A stretch of DNA of 64,000 nucleotides. It comes from Antarctobacter aquimaris. GTDB lineage: Bacteria; Pseudomonadota; Alphaproteobacteria; Rhodobacterales; Rhodobacteraceae. Both the position numbers and the translations under genes were made by a program. The notes under the pieces were generated by a model. That model was not told where the DNA came from, did not search any database, and worked only from the letters and a program-made list of their open reading frames with translations. Shown piece after piece: positions 10,343-19,224 of this stretch. The DNA is taken from the NCBI RefSeq assembly GCF_900184945.1, contig NZ_FXYF01000002.1:372001-436000 (forward strand), given 5' to 3'. The stretch's first letter is position 1. Each line of letters begins with the position of its first letter.

Positions 10343-12367
10343 TTATTCCGCGGCCAGGGGGGTGGCGGCGCGGTCGCGGGCCATCTTTGACAGCTCGGCC
10401 ATCAGCGCGCTGGCGCGGGCGATCGGGTTGGTCAGGTAGAAGTCGCGGATCGCATAGCGGAAATCCGCATCGCCCAGCGTGCCCGTCTCCAGCGGATGCC
10501 AGTCGTTTTCCGGAACCTCGTCGATCTGCGCCAGGTGCGGCACCTCGGCGACCAGCGCCTGGCGCAACTGCGCGAGGCTGTCCCAGGGCAGCTTGGCCCC
10601 GACCTCGGCCGACAGCGCACGCAGGATGGCCCAGTTTTCCTTGGCCTCACCCGGCGCGAAACCGGCGCGCAGCGCCAGCTGCGGGCGGCCTTCGGTGTTG
10701 ACGAACAGGCCCTGTTCCTCGGTGTAGGCCGCGCCCGGCAGGATCACGTCGGCGCGGTGCGCGCCCCGGTCGCCGTGCGAGCCCTGGTAGATCACGAACG
10801 CGCCTTCGCCGATCTCGACCTCGTCGGCGCCGAGATTGTAGATCACGTCCGCGTCCTGCACGGCTTCCATGCCGCGGTCATTGACCGCGCCCACGTCCAG
10901 CGCGCCGACACGGCCGGCCGCGGTGTGCAGCACCAGCAGCTTGGCGTCGCGCGCCTCGGCAATGGCCATCGCCATGGCCAGCACCGCCGCGCCGTCCGCC
11001 TCGGTGATCGCCCCTTGGCCGACGATCACGATGCCGCGCTCGCCTTCCCCCACCGGTTCGCTTTTCGCCAGCTCCAGATGCTCGGCCAGCGCCGCCCGGT
11101 CGGTGCCGAAGTGGTGCACCTCATAGGTCAGGTCGACCATCGGCCCGATCAGGCCGACGGTTGCACCGTTGATCCAGGCCTTGCGAATCCGCGCGTTCAG
11201 CACCGGCGCCTCGTCGCGCGGGTTGGCGCCGATCAGCAGGATGCCGTTGGCCGAGTCGATGTCCTCGATCGCCGCCGTGCCGACATAGGCCGAGCGGTTG
11301 CCCGCGGGCAGTTTCGCCCCGTCGGTGCGGCATTCGACGACGCCGCCCTTGGCTTCGACCAGCTTATTCAGCGAATAGGCCGCCTCGACCGGGGCCAGGT
11401 CGCCGACGATGCCGGCCAGCGCCTTGGCGCCATTGATCTTCGACGCGGCGAGGCCGAGCGCCTCACCCCAGGTCGCCGGGCGCAGCTTGCCGTTCTCGCG
11501 GATGTAGGGGCGGTCAAGGCGCTGGCGCTTCAGCCCGTCCCAGACGAAGCGCGTCTTGTCGGAAATCCATTCCTCGTTCACGCCGTCATGGTTGCGCGGC
11601 AGGAAGCGCATCACTTCGCGGCCCTTGGTATCGACCCGGATGTTGGACCCCAGAGCGTCCATCACGTCGATGGATTCGGTCTTGGTCAGTTCCCAGGGAC
11701 GGGCGGTAAAGGCGTAGGGCTTGGACACCAGCGCGCCCACCGGGCACAGGTCGATGATGTTGCCCTGAAGGTTCGAATCGAGCGTCTGATTGAGGTACGA
11801 GGTGATCTCGCTGTCCTCGCCGCGCCCGGTCTGGCCCATCTGGGTGATGCCGGCCACCTCGGTGGTGAAGCGCACGCAGCGGGTGCAGGAGATGCAGCGC
11901 GTCATGTGCGTCTCGACCAGCGGGCCGAGGTTCAAGTCCTCGGAGGCGCGTTTCGGCTCGCGGAAGCGGCTGAAATCGACGCCGTAGGCCATCGCCTGGT
12001 CCTGAAGGTCGCATTCGCCGCCCTGGTCGCAGATCGGGCAATCCAGCGGGTGGTTGATGAGCAGGAACTCCATCACCCCTTCGCGGGCCTTCTTGACCAT
12101 CGGCGAGTTGGTCTTGACCACCGGCAGTTCGCCGTTGCGGCCCGGGCGCAGGTCGCGCACCTGCATGGCGCAGGACGCGGCGGGCTTGGGCGGGCCGCCC
12201 ACGACCTCGACCAGGCACATGCGGCAGTTGCCGGCGATCGACAGGCGTTCGTGATAGCAGAAGCGCGGCACCTCGATGCCGGCCACCTCACAGGCCTGGA
12301 TAAGGGTCATCGCCCCCTCGACCTCGATTTCCCGTCCGTCGATGATGATCTTGCGCAAATCGGACAT
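10343..12367 (-). CDS. nuoG: NADH-quinone oxidoreductase subunit G
   Basis: Large iron-sulfur subunit of the peripheral arm of complex I (75-kDa homologue), 674 residues. From ATG 12367 the cluster ligands are: N1b C37, C48, C51, C66; N3 (called N5 in some schemes) H106, C110, C113, C119; N4 C158, C161, C164, C208. A molybdopterin-oxidoreductase-like C-terminal domain follows. I chose 12367 because a GGGAGAGG ribosome-binding site is well spaced for it; the ATG at 12373 is too close. It is preceded upstream by a terminator-like hairpin. Confidence 0.97.
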   Translation of the reverse strand: MSDLRKIIIDGREIEVEGAMTLIQACEVAGIEVPRFCYHERLSIAGNCRMCLVEVVGGPPKPAASCAMQVRDLRPGRNGELPVVKTNSPMVKKAREGVMEFLLINHPLDCPICDQGGECDLQDQAMAYGVDFSRFREPKRASEDLNLGPLVETHMTRCISCTRCVRFTTEVAGITQMGQTGRGEDSEITSYLNQTLDSNLQGNIIDLCPVGALVSKPYAFTARPWELTKTESIDVMDALGSNIRVDTKGREVMRFLPRNHDGVNEEWISDKTRFVWDGLKRQRLDRPYIRENGKLRPATWGEALGLAASKINGAKALAGIVGDLAPVEAAYSLNKLVEAKGGVVECRTDGAKLPAGNRSAYVGTAAIEDIDSANGILLIGANPRDEAPVLNARIRKAWINGATVGLIGPMVDLTYEVHHFGTDRAALAEHLELAKSEPVGEGERGIVIVGQGAITEADGAAVLAMAMAIAEARDAKLLVLHTAAGRVGALDVGAVNDRGMEAVQDADVIYNLGADEVEIGEGAFVIYQGSHGDRGAHRADVILPGAAYTEEQGLFVNTEGRPQLALRAGFAPGEAKENWAILRALSAEVGAKLPWDSLAQLRQALVAEVPHLAQIDEVPENDWHPLETGTLGDADFRYAIRDFYLTNPIARASALMAELSKMARDRAATPLAAE

Positions 12368-12484
12368 GCCCATGCCTCTCCCGTGTTTCGGCTGGCAGCG
12401 CCCACGCCGAGGCGGGCTGCAGTCGCAGCGGTTCTATCGCGCAACGGGCGACATGACCAGATGCCGGGACGATGAAAAACCGGG

Positions 12485-12524
12485 AAAAAACGACGCGGGG
12501 CCGTGGATTATCCGCGGCCCCGCG
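12485..12524 (-). terminator. intrinsic terminator-like hairpin inside the nuo operon
   Basis: A 14-bp GC-rich inverted repeat (arms 12494-12507 and 12511-12524, loop of three) has one non-Watson-Crick position. Read on the minus strand it is followed by TCG and then a run of six T (12485-12490). This is the classical Rho-independent layout for transcripts coming from nuoF and the DUF5333-like gene. nuoG begins about 120 bases further on. Confidence 0.65.
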
Positions 12525-12581
12525 CTGGTGTGATCGCGGGATCCGAATACGTTCTCGCTGCGCCGCAGCTAAGCCATGGAC

Positions 12582-12974
12582 TCAGCGCAGAAAAAAGCCC
12601 ACCGGGCCGCCGCTGGCGATCTGGTCGCGGCCGTAGCGGCACAGCGCCTTCTTGTCCTTGGCGTTCACCCCCTGCGCGGCCAGGTAGGCTTCGGCCTTTT
12701 GCCGCATCCGCTTCTTTTCCGCGCTGGAGTTGACGTAGTCGTCGATCTCGTCGTCGGAGTATCCCAGCGCCTTGGCCCGCTTCTCCAGTTCCTTGATCTG
12801 CGACAGCGCGCGGATCATGCGCGCGTTGATGTCGTCGCAGGTCTTGCGAATCTCGTCGGCGATGGCGATCGCCATGAGTCCGTCGTCGATCTCGGAGACC
12901 TCGCGCAGCGGCGGCTTGGCGCTGGCGGGCAGAGCGAGGCACAGGCAGAGGAACGAGGTGAGAATCAGGCGCAT
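12582..12974 (-). CDS. exported DUF5333-like protein
   Basis: 130 residues with a signal peptide (about 1-19, ending PASA) and a mostly helical, charged mature part. Segments include EIRKTCDDINARMIRALSQI and a KALCRYGRDQI stretch; two cysteines could form a disulfide. It matches my recollection of the Rhodobacteraceae-restricted family DUF5333, often found by complex I genes. It is followed by the terminator-like hairpin and then nuoG. The function is unknown; a periplasmic location is inferred. Confidence 0.75.
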   Translation of the reverse strand: MRLILTSFLCLCLALPASAKPPLREVSEIDDGLMAIAIADEIRKTCDDINARMIRALSQIKELEKRAKALGYSDDEIDDYVNSSAEKKRMRQKAEAYLAAQGVNAKDKKALCRYGRDQIASGGPVGFFLR

Positions 12975-13109
12975 GCGCGGCCCTCCTGGTTGATATCACG
13001 GCGTACAGGTGGGGTCTGTGCGGGCGGATATGCAATAACAGGCTGCTGCGCGCGCTGGCTTGGGCGGATTTCCACGGGCCGGGGCGCGCCCTGCGCAATC
13101 TCTTGCCGG

Positions 13110-13448
13110 TCAGACGTCGCGGCAGACCCCGCGCAGGGTGAGCGTGTCGTTCGCCACCGGCAGCGGCCGGGCATCCGGCCCGACGACCCAGTCGATGTCG
13201 GAGGTGCCGAAATACTGGATGCAGTGCTGAGTCGCCTTGTATTCCGCCGCCGCCACCGCGCCGACCGCCGATTTGGACACCTGGTTGATGGTCACGGTAA
13301 AGGTCTGACGCGCCTTGCGCTCGGACTTGACCTGGCCGCGAAAGCGCTGGCCGTCGAATACCGGAGCGTCGCTGCGGAAGATGCCCGCGCGTTCACACCC
13401 GCCCAGGCTGGCCGCCATCAGAACCACGCATAGAACCCGAGTCATCAT
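13110..13448 (-). CDS. small lipoprotein between nuoF and nuoG
   Basis: 112 residues. The lipobox SLGGC places the lipidated cysteine at residue 18, after a short hydrophobic signal. The mature part contains a beta-rich looking segment (QRFRGQVKSERKARQTF) and two further cysteines (QHCIQYF and GVCRDV near the end). An ATGATG pair makes the exact start uncertain by one codon. It lies between the DUF3291 gene and the DUF5333-like gene with gaps of about 93 and 135 bases, looser than elsewhere in the operon. No family is recognised. Confidence 0.7.
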   Translation of the reverse strand: MMTRVLCVVLMAASLGGCERAGIFRSDAPVFDGQRFRGQVKSERKARQTFTVTINQVSKSAVGAVAAAEYKATQHCIQYFGTSDIDWVVGPDARPLPVANDTLTLRGVCRDV

Positions 13449-13541
13449 AGTGCTGCCCTCTCCGCCGTGTCCGCCCTGCCCGTCCGGGGGGCGCTGCGGT
13501 CGCCGTTGTCTGCCATGTCCCGCGCCGCCGGTCCAGCCCGC

Positions 13542-14015
13542 CTAGGTCGCGCAGCGCCGTTCGCGCCACATCCGCGCCTGTGGCAGATGGGCCCAGCCGA
13601 ACGCCTGGTCACTGTCTCCGTTGCGCTGGAAGAGGTCAAGCCGCGCCAGCCCCTCGTCCAGGGTCGGGCGGTGCCCCTCCGCGATCCACCACATGACGAA
13701 ATGCTGATCGGTCATCAACTCGAACCATTCGGCGCGGCGGTCGTAGAACTGCTTGTGGATGGTGCCCCAGACAAAGCGCTCCAGGCTCTCGGCGTCCTGC
13801 CAGACCGTCAGGTTGGCCACGAACTGCGGGTCGCCGCCGATCTTGGTGTCGGTGTTGCCGGTGCCCGGCTCGCCGGAGCCTTCCATCATCCAGACGAATC
13901 CCGGCATCCGCTTGCCCAGCCCGTTGACCCTGTCCAGCGCGCCCATGAACTCGGCCACGCGCGGATCGTCGGTGGGGGCAACGAGGCGCCCGATGTTCAA
14001 CTGTGCCAGATGCAT
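13542..14015 (-). CDS. DUF3291 domain-containing protein
   Basis: 157 residues beginning MHLAQLNIGRL, the characteristic opening of the DUF3291 family, related to dimeric alpha/beta-barrel monooxygenase-like proteins. Typical motifs follow: MPGFVWMMEG, the VWQDAESLERFVWGTIHKQFY segment and WWIAEGHRPTLDEGLARL near the C-terminus. A strong AAGGAG ribosome-binding site sits 7 bases before the ATG. The start overlaps the tail of the upstream frame by 19 bases. It is cytoplasmic, of unknown substrate, and an unusual passenger in a complex I operon. Confidence 0.85.
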   Translation of the reverse strand: MHLAQLNIGRLVAPTDDPRVAEFMGALDRVNGLGKRMPGFVWMMEGSGEPGTGNTDTKIGGDPQFVANLTVWQDAESLERFVWGTIHKQFYDRRAEWFELMTDQHFVMWWIAEGHRPTLDEGLARLDLFQRNGDSDQAFGWAHLPQARMWRERRCAT

Positions 14016-14461
14016 GGATGGCTCCTTTCAGAGCGACGCCGCGTGTCGGTCCTGTTTCGTGGTCGGCACGTCCCAAATACCGAAGTCAAGGACCAACCCG
14101 GCCGGTATGCCTGCGGGAGTTTTTTCTTCACCCCGCGCAGTTCAAATAGGAGCTGCTCAGCCTCTGCGGCAATTGTCTTTGGAGCAGATACCCCATGATC
14201 GGCCAATGCCTTCAAGTCTTGGAAATCTGCCAAGGAAATAAATGCGCTTTCCAAATGCCCCCGCATGGTTGGGTCAGTTGTCAGTTTTAGCGCTTCAAGG
14301 AGCCCTTCTTTGATTACTTCTTTTGAGAAAGGGAGTTCTCGAACGTCTCTTTCAACGCTTCCGCCCTCGCCTAAGACCTTTCCATATTCATTGATGATGA
14401 TCTCCAGGCTTGGTTTTTTTGGCGCTGAATGTCCTGAAAACAGACGTTTGAGCCAGTTCAT
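13997..14461 (-). CDS. hypothetical protein in a low-GC patch, tail possibly chimeric
   Basis: 154 residues from ATG 14461. Residues 1 to about 125 look like a soluble, helical, charged protein (for example FSKEVIKEGLLEALKLTTD) encoded by DNA clearly poorer in GC than the neighbours. The last 30 residues are Arg/Ser/Thr-rich (RPRNRTDTRRRSERS) and encoded by GC-rich DNA that overlaps the DUF3291 start. This looks like read-through across an insertion boundary or a frameshifted end. No family is recognised. Confidence 0.55.
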   Translation of the reverse strand: MNWLKRLFSGHSAPKKPSLEIIINEYGKVLGEGGSVERDVRELPFSKEVIKEGLLEALKLTTDPTMRGHLESAFISLADFQDLKALADHGVSAPKTIAAEAEQLLFELRGVKKKLPQAYRPGWSLTSVFGTCRPRNRTDTRRRSERSHPCIWHS

Positions 14462-14464
14462 CTA

Positions 14465-14695
14465 TCAATTCCCCAGAGGTTTGCGCCCGTGCCAGGCCTT
14501 TTCCAGAAAGGACAGCGTCACCCCTGCCCCGACAAACACCAGCCCGGCGATCGCACCATACAGCCACTCCGGCGCCAGCCGCACCGTGATCGCGACATGG
14601 GCGTACCAGGCCGGCAAAAAGCAGAAGGCGGCGGTCAGGACCGCCGCCGCCAGGTTCTGCAAGGTTCTCAGGAGGCGTCCGAACAGACCCCGCAC
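14465..14695 (-). CDS. small two-helix membrane protein after nuoF
   Basis: 76 residues with two predicted membrane helices (about 13-35 and 45-64) and a basic C-terminus (EKAWHGRKPLGN). The N-terminus MRGLFGRLLRTL is amphipathic and basic. It begins 4 bases after the nuoF stop and ends 3 bases before the low-GC gene, so it is tightly linked to nuoF. No family is recognised; inner-membrane location is inferred from hydropathy. Confidence 0.65.
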   Translation of the reverse strand: MRGLFGRLLRTLQNLAAAVLTAAFCFLPAWYAHVAITVRLAPEWLYGAIAGLVFVGAGVTLSFLEKAWHGRKPLGN

Positions 14696-14699
14696 CGGA

Positions 14700-15998
14700 T
14701 CACTCCGCGGCGACCGCGCTCACCCGCCCGGTCTTCTGCGCCTTGATGCGGTCCTCGATCTCGTCGCGGAAGTTGCGGATCAGGCCCTGGATCGGCCAGG
14801 CCGCGGCATCCCCCAGCGCGCAGATGGTGTGGCCCTCGACCTGCTTGGTCACGTCCCACAGCATGTCGATCTCCTCGGGGTCGGCATTGCCCTGCACCAG
14901 GCGTTCCATCACCCGCATCATCCAGCCGGTGCCTTCGCGGCAGGGCGTGCACTGGCCGCAGCTCTCGTGCTTGTAGAACTTGGCCAGCCGCCAGATCGCC
15001 TTGATGATGTCGGTCTGCTTGTCCATCACGATGACCGCCGCGGTGCCCAGGCCCGAGCCCAGTTCGCCGCGCAGGTAGTCGAAATCCATGATCGCATCGC
15101 GCATCTTCTCTCCGCGCACGCAGGGCACGGACGATCCGCCGGGAATCACCGCCTTGAGGTTGTCCCAGCCGCCACGGATGCCGCCGCAATGCTTTTCGAT
15201 CAACTCTTCGAAGGAGATCGACATGGCCTCTTCGACAACGCAGGGGGTGTTGACGTGGCCGGAGATGGCGAACAGCTTGGTGCCCTTGTTGTTGTCGCGG
15301 CCAAAGCCCGAGAACCACTCCGCCCCGCGGCGCAGGATCGTCGGCACGACGGCGATGGATTCGACGTTGTTCACCGTGGTCGGGCAGCCGTAGAGGCCCG
15401 CGCCGGCCGGGAACGGCGGCTTCATCCGGGGCATGCCCTTCTTGCCTTCGAGCGATTCCAGCAGCGCGGTTTCCTCGCCACAGATGTAGGCGCCGGCGCC
15501 GTGGTGCAGGAACAGCTCGAAGTCCCAGCCGCTGCCGGCGGCATTCTTGCCCAGCAGGCCCGCGTCATAGGCCTCGTCGATGGCGTTCTGGAGCGCCTCT
15601 TTCTCGCGGATGTATTCGCCGCGGATGTAGATGTAGCAGGCGTGCGCCTGCATCGCGAAGCTGGCGATCAGGCAGCCCTCGATCAGCGTGTGCGGATCGT
15701 GGCGCATGATCTCGCGGTCCTTGCAGGTGCCCGGCTCGGATTCGTCGGCGTTCACCACCAGATAGGCAGGGCGGCCATCCGATTCCTTGGGCATGAAAGA
15801 CCACTTCAGGCCGGTCGGGAAACCTGCCCCGCCGCGTCCGCGCAGGCCCGAGGCCTTCATCTCTTCGATGATCCAGTCCCGGCCCTTGGCGATGATGTCC
15901 CTGGTTCCGTCCCAATGGCCGCGCGCCTTCGCCCCCGCGAGGGTGCGGTCGTGCATGCCGTAGAGGTTGGTAAAGATCCGGTCCTTGTCCTGCAGCAT
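14700..15998 (-). CDS. nuoF: NADH-quinone oxidoreductase subunit F
   Basis: NADH- and FMN-binding flavoprotein subunit of complex I (51-kDa homologue), 432 residues. The FMN/NADH glycine-rich loop [10 protein letters not shown] is at 54-63. The 4Fe-4S ligands of N3 are C347, C350 and C353 in the [10 protein letters not shown] motif, with C393. Length and motif order are canonical. In the usual E-F-G order two or three extra frames intervene between it and nuoE. A DUF5337-like membrane protein gene ends 3 bases before its start codon. Confidence 0.98.
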   Translation of the reverse strand: MLQDKDRIFTNLYGMHDRTLAGAKARGHWDGTRDIIAKGRDWIIEEMKASGLRGRGGAGFPTGLKWSFMPKESDGRPAYLVVNADESEPGTCKDREIMRHDPHTLIEGCLIASFAMQAHACYIYIRGEYIREKEALQNAIDEAYDAGLLGKNAAGSGWDFELFLHHGAGAYICGEETALLESLEGKKGMPRMKPPFPAGAGLYGCPTTVNNVESIAVVPTILRRGAEWFSGFGRDNNKGTKLFAISGHVNTPCVVEEAMSISFEELIEKHCGGIRGGWDNLKAVIPGGSSVPCVRGEKMRDAIMDFDYLRGELGSGLGTAAVIVMDKQTDIIKAIWRLAKFYKHESCGQCTPCREGTGWMMRVMERLVQGNADPEEIDMLWDVTKQVEGHTICALGDAAAWPIQGLIRNFRDEIEDRIKAQKTGRVSAVAAE

Positions 15999-16001
15999 CT
16001 C

Positions 16002-16220
16002 TCAATCCTTGTCTTTCGGGCGGTCCCGCCAGAGTCCGTATACCAGCCACAGCGCCCAGACAAAGCCCCCAAGTGCGGCAAGGTCAAAGAGCGCGTGCAG
16101 GCGCTGGCTGATCCCCAGCGCCATGCCGATGGCATTTGCCGCAACCCAGCCGAGGCCGGTTCCGGCGATCACCAGCGCGGCCACACGGCCGCGCCGGCTG
16201 AAGTCCTGTCTGCCCGGCAC
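16002..16220 (-). CDS. small DUF5337-like membrane protein
   Basis: 72 residues from a GTG at 16220, with two predicted membrane helices (about 12-33 and 42-63) separated by a short loop and ending in a charged tail (RDRPKDKD). It resembles, from memory, the Rhodobacteraceae family DUF5337, which occurs next to nuoF. It ends 3 bases before the nuoF start and begins 12 bases after the stop of the upstream HhH-domain protein. Function unknown. Confidence 0.65.
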   Translation of the reverse strand: MPGRQDFSRRGRVAALVIAGTGLGWVAANAIGMALGISQRLHALFDLAALGGFVWALWLVYGLWRDRPKDKD

Positions 16221-16232
16221 CGGTGCCGCGGC

Positions 16233-17111
16233 TTATTTCGCCAGACCGGCGGCCTGCGCCACCCAGCCATTGCGCGAGGCGCGCCCGGGCACGCCCGGCA
16301 GGTTTTCGTCGGCCCAGGCGACATTGGCGTCGGTCCAGGCGGCGATCTGGGCGTAGGTGTAGATGCCTTCGGCGTTCAGCGCCTCGGCCAGCTTGGGGCC
16401 GACACCGTCGAGCACGGTCAGGTCATCGGGCTTGGCCGGTGCCGCGATGGCCTTGGGCTTGGCCATGGCGGGGGCGGCTTCGGCCTTGGGGGCCGCTGCG
16501 GCTTCGGCGGCCTTCTCGACCTTCGGCGCAGGCGTGGCTTCGGCCTTGGCGGCCGGGGCGGCCTCGGCGACCTTCGCGGCCGGCGCAGGCTCGGCGGGCT
16601 TCTCGACCTTCGGCGCGGGCGCGGCTTCGGCCTTGGGGGCCGGTTCGGTCTTTGCAGCGATCGGGGCCGGCGCAGCTTCGGCGGGTTTCTCGGCTTTTGC
16701 CACCGGGGCGGCTGCGGGTTTCTCGGCCTTCGCCGCGGGCGCTGCGGCCACCTTCTCGGCCACCGGAGCCGGGGTCGCCACCGGGGCAGCCTTCGCCTTG
16801 GGCGCCGGGGTCTCGGCCACTTCGACCGCCTTGGCCTCGATCACCTCGGGCGCGGCGCTCTTTGGCTTCGCGGCGGGCTGGACCACCACGGGCTTGGCGG
16901 GCTTGGACTCGGCCGCCTTGGCGGCGACGGTCACGCTGCCCAGCGGCGTGCAGATCGAGGCAAAGCCCCTCGGCAGGCCAGACCAGGGCAGCATGGCCAG
17001 CTTCATCATGCCCTGGCTCGTCTCGATGGCGAAACGGGTCTGCATCGCCATCATGCGGACGATCGGGGTGTAGTCCGGGGTCATCGAAAAGATCGGGGTC
17101 GTTCTGGTCAC
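16233..17111 (-). CDS. Ala/Pro/Lys-rich protein with C-terminal helix-hairpin-helix domain
   Basis: 292 residues in three parts. The N-terminal 60 residues are folded-looking (MTRTTPIFSMTPDYTPIVRM at the start). A low-complexity linker of about 165 residues is built from Ala, Pro, Lys and Glu. At 228-290 there is a domain with the motif LDGVGPKLAEAL and then YAQIAAWTDANVAWADENL. That last domain is clearly homologous to the C-termini of NuoE and of the preceding gene product. The linker would let the domain reach over a distance. Function unknown; partners may be in the NADH-dehydrogenase module. Confidence 0.85.
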   Translation of the reverse strand: MTRTTPIFSMTPDYTPIVRMMAMQTRFAIETSQGMMKLAMLPWSGLPRGFASICTPLGSVTVAAKAAESKPAKPVVVQPAAKPKSAAPEVIEAKAVEVAETPAPKAKAAPVATPAPVAEKVAAAPAAKAEKPAAAPVAKAEKPAEAAPAPIAAKTEPAPKAEAAPAPKVEKPAEPAPAAKVAEAAPAAKAEATPAPKVEKAAEAAAAPKAEAAPAMAKPKAIAAPAKPDDLTVLDGVGPKLAEALNAEGIYTYAQIAAWTDANVAWADENLPGVPGRASRNGWVAQAAGLAK

Positions 17112-17131
17112 GTTCTTGCTCCAATAGACGG

Positions 17132-17148
17132 GCGCAGGTCACCTGCGC
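17132..17148. promoter_or_regulatory. palindrome upstream of the HhH-linker protein gene
   Basis: GCGCAGGT-C-ACCTGCGC is a perfect 8-bp inverted repeat with a single central base, lying about 20 bases upstream of the start codon at 17111 in an otherwise empty 190-base gap. It could be an operator or an RNA stem that influences ribosome access. No -35/-10 pair was recognised beside it. Confidence 0.3.
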
Positions 17149-17301
17149 GTGTATCAGCGCCGTTCCTCCCCAACAGTGCCGCGGCCACGCCTCGCATACA
17201 CCATCACGCTGCGCAAGCCTTGGAAATGTCGCAGTCGCCGCACGCGCGCCGGCGTGACCAAGGACCCGGCAAAGGGTCGCCGAAAACCGCCCGCGCGGCG
17301 A

Positions 17302-17988
17302 TCAGGACCCGGTCCCTCCGCCGGCCTTATCCCGGGCAAGGTCCTTCGCCTGGGCCACCCAGGCATCGCGGATCACCCGGCCCTTGAAGCCCTCGAGGTT
17401 GGAGTCGACCCAGGCGATCTCGGCCTCGGTCCAGGCGGCGATCTGGTCAAAGCGGTAGATCCCGAGGCTCTTGCACAGCTGTTCCAGCTTGGGACCGATG
17501 CCCTTGATCTGCTTGAGGTCGTCGCCGCCATCCTCGGGCGCGGCGTCCAGCATCCTTGGCCGGACCGGCGCGGCCTCCGCCGGGGCGGTGTCCTCGGCAG
17601 GCGATTCGGGTGCCGGTTCCGGGGCGGGCTCCGGCACCGGTTCGGCCGCGACCACGGGCTGCGGTTCAGGTGCAGGGTCCGGCTTTGGCGTGGCTGCCAA
17701 CGGCGCGGCAACAGGAGAGGACGGCGCCGGCCGGGCCACGGGGGCCGCAGCCGCAGGCCTGGCCGACGCGGGCAGCCCGCCGGGCAGCACCGGCCCGGGC
17801 AGTTTGGCGCAAAAGATCGTGGAAAACGCCAGCCCCAGCGCCGCCAGGATCACCAGCGACACGAAGATCGCCGATATCACCCGCCAGTCGCCCAGCACGA
17901 TCAGCAGCACAAAGGCCACAAAGGCGGCCATCGCTGCCATGGTCCAGCTCATCAGGCCGCAGTCTTCCATCTCGGTCTTTTGGGCCAT
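17302..17988 (-). CDS. membrane-anchored protein with helix-hairpin-helix domain (NuoE C-terminus-like)
   Basis: 228 residues from ATG 17988, chosen because GGGGGAGGA lies just upstream; an in-frame ATG 5 codons earlier overlaps that site. There are two membrane helices (about 14-34 and 37-60), then a Pro/Ala/Glu linker (about 65-150), then the HhH-like domain at 156-218 with [38 protein letters not shown] and RDAWVAQA. The domain matches the NuoE tail almost position for position. It could tether or dock the peripheral arm at the membrane, which is inference. Confidence 0.85.
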   Translation of the reverse strand: MAQKTEMEDCGLMSWTMAAMAAFVAFVLLIVLGDWRVISAIFVSLVILAALGLAFSTIFCAKLPGPVLPGGLPASARPAAAAPVARPAPSSPVAAPLAATPKPDPAPEPQPVVAAEPVPEPAPEPAPESPAEDTAPAEAAPVRPRMLDAAPEDGGDDLKQIKGIGPKLEQLCKSLGIYRFDQIAAWTEAEIAWVDSNLEGFKGRVIRDAWVAQAKDLARDKAGGGTGS

Positions 17989-18089
17989 GTCATCCTCCCC
18001 CATGCCGCTCCAGGCCGTGTGTGACCACGACTATCGCCGCAAAAGGACGCCAAGGCCAAGGAGACTTTCGCCCAAGCCGTGGATTGCGC

Positions 18090-19133
18090 TCAGGTCTGCG
18101 CCTCGGCCGCCAGTTCGCGCGCCTGCGGGATCCATTCATCGCGCGAAGCGCGGCCCTTGAACCCTTCGAGGTTGGCGTCGACCCAGGCCAGTTCGCGGTC
18201 CGTCCAGGCGGCGATCTGGTCAAAGTGGAACACCCCCATGCCGTTCAGCATCTCTTCGAGCTTGGGGCCGATGCCCTTGATCCGCTTGAGATCGTCGGGC
18301 GTGCCGTCGCGCGCGGCCTCCAGCGCGGCGGGCTTGTCCGCCTCCGTCGGCTCTGGGGCGGCGTCGTCGGAGGCGGGCGCTGCCTCCTTGGCGGTGGGCG
18401 CCGGAGCGGCGGCGCGGCGGCCGGACTGGTCAGTCCAGGGCGCGACCAGCGGCACCTCGGTGCCGTCGATCCGCTTGACCGTGTCGCCGATGTCCTGCGC
18501 CAGCTGCGCGCTGGCGTTCAGCTTGATCGAGCCGTTGACGTATTCGGTCAGCGTGGTGATCCCGCCCTTGGGTTCCGAGGCAAAGCGGCCGTTCTGCGGC
18601 CCCACCTGCGGCACCTCGCCTTTCGCAAGCGCGTCCAGCAGCGCGCGCAGCCTGTCGGCGGTCAGGTCCTCGTAGTAGTCCTTGCCGATCTGCGCCATCG
18701 GCGCGTTCGTGCAGGCGCCAAGGCATTCGACCTCCTCCCACGAGAACTTGCCGTCGGCGGACAGTTTGTGCGGCTTGTCGGCGATCTTTTCGCGGCAGAC
18801 GGCGATCAGGTCCTCGGCGCCGCAGATCATGCAGGAGGTGGTGCCGCAGATCTGGATATGCGCCACCGATCCGACCGGCTGAAGCTGGAACATGAAGTAG
18901 AAGGTCGCCACCTCCAGCGCCCGGATATAGGCCATGTCCAGCATCCCGGCGACGTGCTCGATGGCGGGACGGCTCAGCCAGCCCTCCTGCTCCTGCGCGC
19001 GCCACAACAGCGGGATGATGGCGCTGGCCTGGCGGCCCGCCGGGTACTTGGTGATCTGCTCGTTCGCCCAGGCCAGGTTGGCGGGGGTGAAGGCAAAGCT
19101 TTCGGGTTGCTCGGAGTGCAGTCGGCGCAGCAT
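18090..19133 (-). CDS. nuoE: NADH-quinone oxidoreductase subunit E with C-terminal HhH extension
   Basis: 24-kDa subunit of complex I. Residues 1 to about 175 form the thioredoxin-like [2Fe-2S] domain of cluster N1a, with ligands C96, C101, C137 and C141 (the CGTTSC and CLGAC motifs). Unlike the roughly 170-residue E. coli protein, it has 347 residues. After residue 175 come a conserved middle piece, a Pro/Ala-rich linker (240-278) and an HhH-like domain (280-343) with [16 protein letters not shown]. The two following genes carry the same domain. Such extensions occur in alphaproteobacterial NuoE. Confidence 0.97.
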   Translation of the reverse strand: MLRRLHSEQPESFAFTPANLAWANEQITKYPAGRQASAIIPLLWRAQEQEGWLSRPAIEHVAGMLDMAYIRALEVATFYFMFQLQPVGSVAHIQICGTTSCMICGAEDLIAVCREKIADKPHKLSADGKFSWEEVECLGACTNAPMAQIGKDYYEDLTADRLRALLDALAKGEVPQVGPQNGRFASEPKGGITTLTEYVNGSIKLNASAQLAQDIGDTVKRIDGTEVPLVAPWTDQSGRRAAAPAPTAKEAAPASDDAAPEPTEADKPAALEAARDGTPDDLKRIKGIGPKLEEMLNGMGVFHFDQIAAWTDRELAWVDANLEGFKGRASRDEWIPQARELAAEAQT

Positions 19134-19224
19134 GGCTTTCGGCTTTCGGTCTCTCGGCGGGCACCTTGGCGCGGCGCCCGAAGGGTTTCAGTCTGTCATC
19201 CTCTCCGGTCTCTGGACCGGCACG

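Noticed and set aside
11765-11790. GTTCGAATC sequence resembling a tRNA T-loop
   Set aside because: It lies in the nuoG coding region and no matching acceptor or anticodon stems are present.
10496-12475. Plus-strand frame of 659 codons opposite nuoG
   Set aside because: The minus-strand nuoG is certain from its iron-sulfur motifs; the plus-strand product has no domain and shadow-type composition.
16423-17142. Alternative minus-strand frame of 239 codons within the Ala/Pro-linker protein gene
   Set aside because: It is a frame-shifted reading of the repetitive linker; the chosen frame ends in a conserved HhH domain.
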